A stretch of DNA of 9,167 nucleotides from contig DASWCW010000015.1 of NCBI GenBank assembly GCA_036395835.1, positions 1-9,167 on the forward strand. The letters run 5' to 3'. This DNA is from AP-16 sp036395835 (GTDB lineage Bacteria; Pseudomonadota; Alphaproteobacteria; Rhizobiales; Xanthobacteraceae). Under the pieces are notes generated by a model. The model did no database searches. It was not told the origin of the DNA and saw only the letters and a list, made by a program, of their open reading frames with translations. Position numbers and translations under genes: made by a program. How positions within the stretch are numbered: position 1 is the stretch's first letter; every line of letters begins with the position of its first letter. Shown piece by piece: positions 5,323 to 9,167 of the stretch.

Positions 5323-7119
5323 TTATTTCCGCCCAAACAATCGCTCGACGTCGGCGAGTTTCAGCTCGACGTAGGTCGGCCGGCCGTGGTTGCACTGGCC
5401 GGAATTCGACGTCGCTTCCATCTCGCGCAGCAGCGCGTTCATCTCCTCGGGCTTGAGCCGGCGCCCGGCGCGCACCGAGCCGTGGCAGGAGAGCGTCGCG
5501 GCGACATGCATGAGTCGGCGCTCGAGCGGGAGCGCCTGGTCCCATTCGGCCATGTGCTCGGCCAGATCGCGCACGAGCGCGCCCGCATCGATCTCGCCGA
5601 GCAGCGACGGGGTCTCGCGCACCGCGACCGCGCCGGGGCCGAACGCCTCGATCGAGAGCCCGTAGCGGCCAAGCTCGGCGGCGCGGGCGAGCAGGCGCTC
5701 GACCTCGGCGGGCGCAAGCTCGACGATCTCCGGGATCAGCAGGATCTGGCGCGCCACGCCGGAGTGCTCCAGTGCCGCCTTCATGCGCTCGTAGACGATG
5801 CGCTCGTGCGCCGCATGCTGGTCGACGATGACGATGCCGTCGCGGGTCTGGGCGAGGATATAGGTGTCGTGGATCTGCGCGCGCGCGGCGCCGAGCGGGC
5901 AATCGAGGAGATCGGGCGCGGCCTCTACCGCCTCGAGGCGCGCTTGCGGCGCCCCCACCGCGAACGCGGCCTGCGCGGCCTCGGCAAATCCGGAACCGTA
6001 GGCGCCCGTCCGCGGCGGGCCGGCAGGCCGCGCCGGCGAGCGCCGCCAGTCCCAGTTGCGCCGGGCAAGATCCGGACGGAACGCCGCGACGGTCGCACTG
6101 CCGCCCGTGGTCGCGGCGCGGCGACCCTCGCGCGAAAGCGCCTCGGCCAGCGCCTGGACGATGAGCGCGCGCACGCGGCCCGGATCGCGGAAGCGGACCT
6201 CGGCCTTGGCCGGATGCACGCTGACGTCGACCTCGCGGGCATCGAGTGCCACGAACAGGGCGACGATCGGCTGGCGGTCGCGTGGCAGATAATCGGCATA
6301 GGCCGCGCGAACCGCGCCGAGCACGAGCTTGTCGCGCACCGGGCGGCCGTTGACGAACAGATATTGGCCGAGCGAATTGGCGCGGCTGAGCGTCGGCAGC
6401 GCCGCAAAGCCTTCGACCATGACAACATCGCGCCCGCCGCGGACCTCGACCGCATTGGCTCGGAACTCAGGCCCGAGCACGTCGCCGAGCCGGGCGAGCC
6501 GTCCGACCGCGCCGGGCATCGCCGCCGCCCAGGTAAGCGCGGCGCGATCCTCGCCCGCCAGGGTGAAGGCGACGTCGGGTCGGCTCATGGCGAGCCGTCG
6601 CACGACGTCCCGCAGTGCCTCGCCTTCGGCGCGATCGGATTTGAGGAATTTGAGCCGCGCTGGGGTGGCGAAGAAGAGGTCGCGCACCTCGACCCGGGTG
6701 CCCTCGCTCAGCGCCGCGGGCCTGGCTTGCGACTTCAAGCCGCCTTCGACCGCGATCGACCAGGCGTGCGGCTCGGCGGCATGGCGAGTGGCAATGGACA
6801 AATGCGACACGGCGCCGATCGAGGGCAGCGCCTCGCCGCGAAACCCGAGCGTGCGGATCGCCAGCAGATCGTCGCCGTCGAGCTTCGAGGTGGCGTGCCG
6901 CTCGACCGCGAGCACGAGGTCCGCGCGCCGCATGCCCTCGCCGTCGTCGGCAACGCGGACGAGTCTGCGCCCGCCCGCTTCGGTGACGATTTCGATGCGG
7001 CGGGCGCCGGCATCGAGCGCATTCTCGACGAGCTCCTTGACGACGCTCGCCGGACGCTCGACCACCTCGCCGGCCGCGATGCGGTTGATGACGGATTCGT
7101 CGAGCTGGCGGACGGGCAT
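5323..7119 (-). CDS. mutL: DNA mismatch repair protein MutL (endonuclease type)
   Basis: A 598-residue GHKL ATPase that links MutS mismatch recognition to strand incision. The N-terminal ATPase motifs are intact: I at 28-38 (KELVENALDAG, with Glu29 as base and Asn33 for magnesium), II at 58-63 (DDGEGM) and III at 92-98 (GFRGEAL). A less conserved linker, roughly residues 330-400, leads to the C-terminal dimerisation domain. That domain carries the metal endonuclease signature D433-QHAAHERIVYE444, matching DQHA(x)2E(x)4E. It also has SCHGSVRAG, C576-NHGRP581 and the terminal FGR at 595-597, and a likely sliding-clamp-binding Q458-ILLIP463. Together these indicate a nicking MutL, as expected in bacteria lacking MutH. 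The ATG at 7119 begins the canonical MPVRQLDESVINRIAAGEVV. The gene diverges from the DUF2442-HTH gene, and its 3' end meets rsmD. Confidence 0.97.
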   Translation of the reverse strand: MPVRQLDESVINRIAAGEVVERPASVVKELVENALDAGARRIEIVTEAGGRRLVRVADDGEGMRRADLVLAVERHATSKLDGDDLLAIRTLGFRGEALPSIGAVSHLSIATRHAAEPHAWSIAVEGGLKSQARPAALSEGTRVEVRDLFFATPARLKFLKSDRAEGEALRDVVRRLAMSRPDVAFTLAGEDRAALTWAAAMPGAVGRLARLGDVLGPEFRANAVEVRGGRDVVMVEGFAALPTLSRANSLGQYLFVNGRPVRDKLVLGAVRAAYADYLPRDRQPIVALFVALDAREVDVSVHPAKAEVRFRDPGRVRALIVQALAEALSREGRRAATTGGSATVAAFRPDLARRNWDWRRSPARPAGPPRTGAYGSGFAEAAQAAFAVGAPQARLEAVEAAPDLLDCPLGAARAQIHDTYILAQTRDGIVIVDQHAAHERIVYERMKAALEHSGVARQILLIPEIVELAPAEVERLLARAAELGRYGLSIEAFGPGAVAVRETPSLLGEIDAGALVRDLAEHMAEWDQALPLERRLMHVAATLSCHGSVRAGRRLKPEEMNALLREMEATSNSGQCNHGRPTYVELKLADVERLFGRK

Positions 7120-7213
7120 GGGCGGTGCCGGGTTGAGTCGCGGAGCGGAGTTTAGCCCTCCGGTAGGATTGCCGCGAGCGCCGAAATCGTGTCCGGGATG
7201 GGTAGTGTCCGTG

Positions 7214-7230
7214 CCAGCTCCTTGAGCTGG
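7214..7230. repeat. Palindrome upstream of the DUF2442-HTH gene
   Basis: CCAGCTC-CTT-GAGCTGG is a perfect 7-bp inverted repeat with a 3-nt centre, 70-86 nt before the proposed GTG start. It overlaps the possible -35 element TTGAGC (7222-7227). It could be a repressor-binding dyad or a small RNA hairpin. Confidence 0.4.
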
Positions 7231-7250
7231 GGCAAATATTGCCCTAACGC
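7222..7250 (+). promoter_or_regulatory. Possible promoter with operator-like palindrome for the DUF2442-HTH gene
   Basis: TTGAGC (7222-7227) and TAACGC (7245-7250) are separated by exactly 17 nt, a reasonable -35 and a weak -10. The palindrome GGGCAA-ATA-TTGCCC (7230-7244) fills nearly the whole spacer, a classical place for a repressor operator. If real, transcription would begin about 43 nt before the GTG at 7300. The HTH domain of the encoded protein makes autoregulation an attractive inference, but nothing here proves binding. Confidence 0.35.
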
Positions 7251-7285
7251 ATCAGGCCGAGCTGTTGAAACGCTGGGCCGAATTC

Positions 7286-7292
7286 CAGAGGT
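7286..7292 (+). promoter_or_regulatory. Ribosome binding site choosing the GTG at 7300
   Basis: AGAGGTG ends seven bases before the GTG at 7300, a good Shine-Dalgarno match. The GTG at 7291 overlaps this site and the GTG at 7189 has no comparable site, so 7300 is preferred. Confidence 0.55.
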
Positions 7293-7299
7293 GACGGGC

Positions 7300-7800
7300 G
7301 TGAGCGACGAAATAGAGAAAGTGACGAAGGTGCGCCCCGCCGGCGGCCGCGTTCTGCGGGTCCGCTTTGCCGGCGATCGGCGTGAGCACGGGCTCGATCT
7401 GACCGGCTTGATCGCTCGCAGTAAACATTTCATGCCGCTGCTGGATGACGCCGCAACTTTCAGCAAGGTGAAAATCGTGGAAGGCGGCCTTGGGGTGGCT
7501 TGGCCGGTGCAGACGAAATGGGGACGTCTCGACTTGTCAGCGTCGACGCTCCGGCGGATTACGGAAGAGCAGAAGCCGATGACGGGAGCCGATTTCGCGG
7601 AATGGCGAACCTCATTGGGATTATCACTGACAGAGGCGGCCAAGCTCCTCGGAGTGGGTCGACGAACCATCATGGCATACCTGAAGAAAGACGAGCTGCC
7701 GCCTGTCGTCGCTATCGCTTGCCGAGCGCTTGCCCGCGACCAGCATCTTCTCGCGGCGCACTATGTTCCGGTGCGAAAAATCGTCCGGCCGGCGGCATAG
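7300..7800 (+). CDS. DUF2442 domain protein with C-terminal HTH (antitoxin/regulator-like)
   Basis: A 166-residue protein from the GTG at 7300, supported by the AGAGGTG site. Residues about 8-85 match the DUF2442 pattern: VRPAGGRVLRVRFAGDRRE, then DLTGLI, PLLDDAATFSKVKI, VAWP and a terminal LDLSASTLRR. Residues about 96-145 form a Cro/XRE-like helix-turn-helix, with LSLTEAAKLLGVGRRTIMAY at 108-127 covering both helices. DUF2442 proteins often sit beside a small DUF4160 protein in suspected toxin-antitoxin pairs, and DUF2442-HTH fusions are known in Alphaproteobacteria. Here no partner gene is visible on either side. The gene may be solitary, autoregulated through the upstream palindromes. Base composition is lower in G+C than its neighbours: 34 of 60 at 7621-7680 against 44 of 60 at 4501-4560 in rluB, suggesting transfer. 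An alternative N-terminus at 7189 adds residues without family resemblance. Its molecular function is unknown. Confidence 0.75.
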   Translation: MSDEIEKVTKVRPAGGRVLRVRFAGDRREHGLDLTGLIARSKHFMPLLDDAATFSKVKIVEGGLGVAWPVQTKWGRLDLSASTLRRITEEQKPMTGADFAEWRTSLGLSLTEAAKLLGVGRRTIMAYLKKDELPPVVAIACRALARDQHLLAAHYVPVRKIVRPAA

Positions 7801-7875
7801 CGGTTCCTTGATCCAGGGCGAATCCTAACTAGTTCAGTTCGATCAGCCCCGCGGCACAGCGCGAAGGAGCACCCC
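7801..7875. other. Short gap before the oxygenase gene
   Basis: It contains an 8-bp self-palindrome AACTAGTT (7827-7834) and the oxygenase ribosome binding site AAGGAG (7864-7869). I see no hairpin followed by a T-run and no clear promoter. The oxygenase gene may depend on readthrough or on a promoter I cannot recognise. Confidence 0.4.
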
Positions 7876-8709
7876 ATGGTTCAGGTCCTCGAACCGGAAA
7901 CGGCGCCCGCATCGATCGAGGCGACGCTCAATTACGTCGCGAACACCGGCGAGAAGATCTTCACCCAGACCGGCGGGCCGGGCTCGACCGACGTGCGCAG
8001 CGGCGGCGCCCAGGACCCGCACCGGGTCGTCATCCGCAACGGAAGGCTGCAGGCGAGGGATTTCGCGCTCGAGCGCCACGGCTTCCACTTCGTGGGTCAC
8101 GATACCAAGGTCGGCAATTTCTTCGACGAGGGTGAGGTGCGGCGGGTCTATTACCCCGAGATGGAAGCGCTGGTGAAGGCGCAGAGCGGGGCCTCGCGCG
8201 TCGTCGTCTTCGACCACACGCTGCGGACGGCGGACGACGCGGCGCGCGAGGCGAGGAAAATCCGCGAGGTCGTGCCGCGCGTGCACAATGACTATACCGA
8301 ATGGTCGGGCCCGCAGCGCGTGCGCGACCTGCTGCCGGAGGAAGCCGACGCGCTGCTGCGCCGCCGCTTCGCCATCATCCAGGTGTGGCGGCCGATCCGG
8401 CATCCGGTCGAGACGTTTCCGCTGGCGATCTGCGACGCACGCAGTCTCTCGCCCGAGGATCTGGTGATATCCGAGCGCATCTATCCCAATCGCGTGGGGC
8501 AGACCTACGCCATCACCTACAATCCCGAGCACGTCTGGTACTGGTTCCCGCGCATGCGGCGCGAGGAGGCGCTGGTCTTCAAGGTGTTCGATTCGGCTGC
8601 GGACGGCCGCGCCCGGTGGACGGCGCATACCGCGTTCGAGGACCCGTCGGCGCCGCCCGATGCCCGGCCGCGCGAGAGCATCGAGATCCGCACGCTCGCG
8701 TTCTTCTGA
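7876..8709 (+). CDS. CmcJ/NvfI-family putative Fe(II)/2-oxoglutarate oxygenase
   Basis: A 277-residue protein with the conserved core of the CmcJ/NvfI (GA4 desaturase/AsaB-like) family: YYPEMEALVK, ASRVVVFDHTLR, the block from VHNDYTEWSGPQRVRDLLP into RRRFAIIQVWRPI, then NPEHVWYWFPRM, DGRARWTAHTAFEDP and the ending RESIEIRTLAFF. H137-N-D139 fits the HxD half of an Fe(II) facial triad. The distal His is either His219 or His251, which I cannot decide by eye. Arg245, Arg247 or a later Arg could bind 2-oxoglutarate. Characterised relatives act in secondary metabolism: CmcJ with CmcI in cephamycin 7-methoxylation, NvfI as a fungal endoperoxide-forming oxygenase, and gibberellin GA4 desaturase. Bacterial stand-alone members have no known substrate, and no biosynthetic neighbours are present here. 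AAGGAG six bases before the ATG is a strong ribosome binding site. The gene looks intact and cytosolic. Confidence 0.85.
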   Translation: MVQVLEPETAPASIEATLNYVANTGEKIFTQTGGPGSTDVRSGGAQDPHRVVIRNGRLQARDFALERHGFHFVGHDTKVGNFFDEGEVRRVYYPEMEALVKAQSGASRVVVFDHTLRTADDAAREARKIREVVPRVHNDYTEWSGPQRVRDLLPEEADALLRRRFAIIQVWRPIRHPVETFPLAICDARSLSPEDLVISERIYPNRVGQTYAITYNPEHVWYWFPRMRREEALVFKVFDSAADGRARWTAHTAFEDPSAPPDARPRESIEIRTLAFF

Positions 8710-8730
8710 GCCGGCGGCGATCGGGCCCGT

Positions 8731-9159
8731 CTAATCCTCGGCCGACCTCGCGGTACGCAGGCGCTTGATGCCGGCGCGGCGCTTCTTCGTCTCGAGCCGG
8801 CGCTCGCGCGAGGCAGCGGTCGGGCGCGTCTTGCGACGCAGGCGCGGCGCGATGCTCGCGCGCCGGAGGAGCTCGATCAGCCGCGCCAGCGCATCCTGCC
8901 GGTTGCGCGCCTGGGTGCGATGGCGCTGGGCGTGGATCACGAGGATGCCCTCGCGCGTCAGGCGCCGGCCGGCGAGCCGTTCGAGCCGCTGGCGAACCGG
9001 ATCGGGCAAGCCCGACCCGGCGACATCCAGGCGAAGCTCGACCGCGGTCTCGACCTTGTTGACGTTCTGGCCGCCGGGACCCGCGGCGCGCAGGAAGCGC
9101 TCCTCGATGTTGCGCTCGTCGATCGAGATGCCGGGCGTGATGCGAATCATGCCGGGCAT
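8731..9159 (-). CDS. arfB: Alternative ribosome-rescue factor / peptidyl-tRNA hydrolase ArfB
   Basis: A 142-residue class-I release-factor-like protein (formerly YaeJ) that hydrolyses peptidyl-tRNA on ribosomes stalled at the 3' end of mRNA without a stop codon. The catalytic GGQ is at residues 29-31 in AAGPGGQNVNKVETAVELR. The middle segment LTREGILVIHAQRHRTQARN matches the family, and the C-terminal tail from about residue 105 is strongly basic (RRKTRPTAASRERRLETKKR onward). That tail occupies the empty mRNA channel in known structures. There is no codon-recognition domain, which separates it from RF1 and RF2. The ATG at 9159 is used here. The ATG at 9150 (Met4) would put GGQ at 26-28 as in E. 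coli YaeJ and may be the true start. Only eight bases upstream are in the window, so the choice is open. It converges with the oxygenase gene across 21 nt. Confidence 0.93.
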   Translation of the reverse strand: MPGMIRITPGISIDERNIEERFLRAAGPGGQNVNKVETAVELRLDVAGSGLPDPVRQRLERLAGRRLTREGILVIHAQRHRTQARNRQDALARLIELLRRASIAPRLRRKTRPTAASRERRLETKKRRAGIKRLRTARSAED

Positions 9160-9167
9160 TCTACCCG

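Noticed and set aside
5386..7155. A 589-codon open frame on the + strand antisense to mutL
   Set aside because: It is a shadow frame produced by high G+C. Its translation is Arg/Gly-rich with no family resemblance, while the opposite strand carries every MutL motif.
7189..7299. N-terminal extension of the DUF2442 protein from GTG 7189
   Set aside because: The added residues show no DUF2442 resemblance, cross two palindromes and a possible promoter, and lack the ribosome binding site seen for GTG 7300.
7500..7811. A 103-codon + strand frame overlapping the DUF2442-HTH gene, considered as a toxin partner
   Set aside because: It lies almost entirely inside the DUF2442-HTH gene in another frame, does not resemble DUF4160 and has no clear ribosome binding site.
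1..9167. tRNA, rRNA, CRISPR array or transposase
   Set aside because: I found no cloverleaf-like segment, no regularly spaced direct repeats and no transposase motif on either strand by eye.

Overview
The window is a dense, G+C-rich bacterial chromosomal segment. The codon third positions are mostly G or C, genes are tightly packed, and the set of conserved genes (endonuclease-type MutL, TadA, an RluB-like pseudouridine synthase, RsmD, ArfB) points to an alphaproteobacterium. The protein sequences look most like the Hyphomicrobiales (Rhizobiales), near Bradyrhizobium and Rhodopseudomonas. This placement is inferred from familiarity with the proteins, not from a search.

Region 1 (1-3115, + strand) holds four codirectional genes. 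They are the 3' part of an alpha/beta hydrolase whose active-site residues match fluoroacetate/haloacetate dehalogenases, a GNAT acetyltransferase starting at an ATGA overlap, an APH-fold small-molecule kinase (TTG start with a strong ribosome binding site), and a patatin-like serine phospholipase with no ordinary start codon near its expected N-terminus. The close spacing suggests an operon, but no common pathway is proven.

Region 2 (3116-3294) is a non-coding gap between converging genes. It contains two nested-looking inverted repeats, both with 31-nt spacers, and a small GC hairpin.

Region 3 (3295-7119) is housekeeping. tadA (-) diverges from an rluB-like gene (+), which overlaps rsmD (+) by one base. 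rsmD converges on mutL (-) with only 12 nt between the stop codons. These genes modify tRNA, 23S rRNA and 16S rRNA, and repair mismatches.

Region 4 (7120-7875) is a lower-G+C islet with one DUF2442-HTH protein of the antitoxin/regulator type. It is preceded by two adjacent short palindromes, one of which sits in the spacer of a possible promoter. This is the most accessory-looking part of the window. No partner toxin is visible.

Region 5 (7876-9159) holds a CmcJ/NvfI-family putative Fe(II)-dependent oxygenase (+), converging on arfB (-), which encodes a GGQ-motif ribosome-rescue hydrolase.

I saw no tRNA, rRNA, CRISPR array, transposase or complete insertion sequence. No clear new multi-gene system is present. 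The best leads are the solitary DUF2442-HTH gene with its operator-like palindromes, the orphan CmcJ/NvfI oxygenase, and the kinase with no acyl-CoA dehydrogenase partner.
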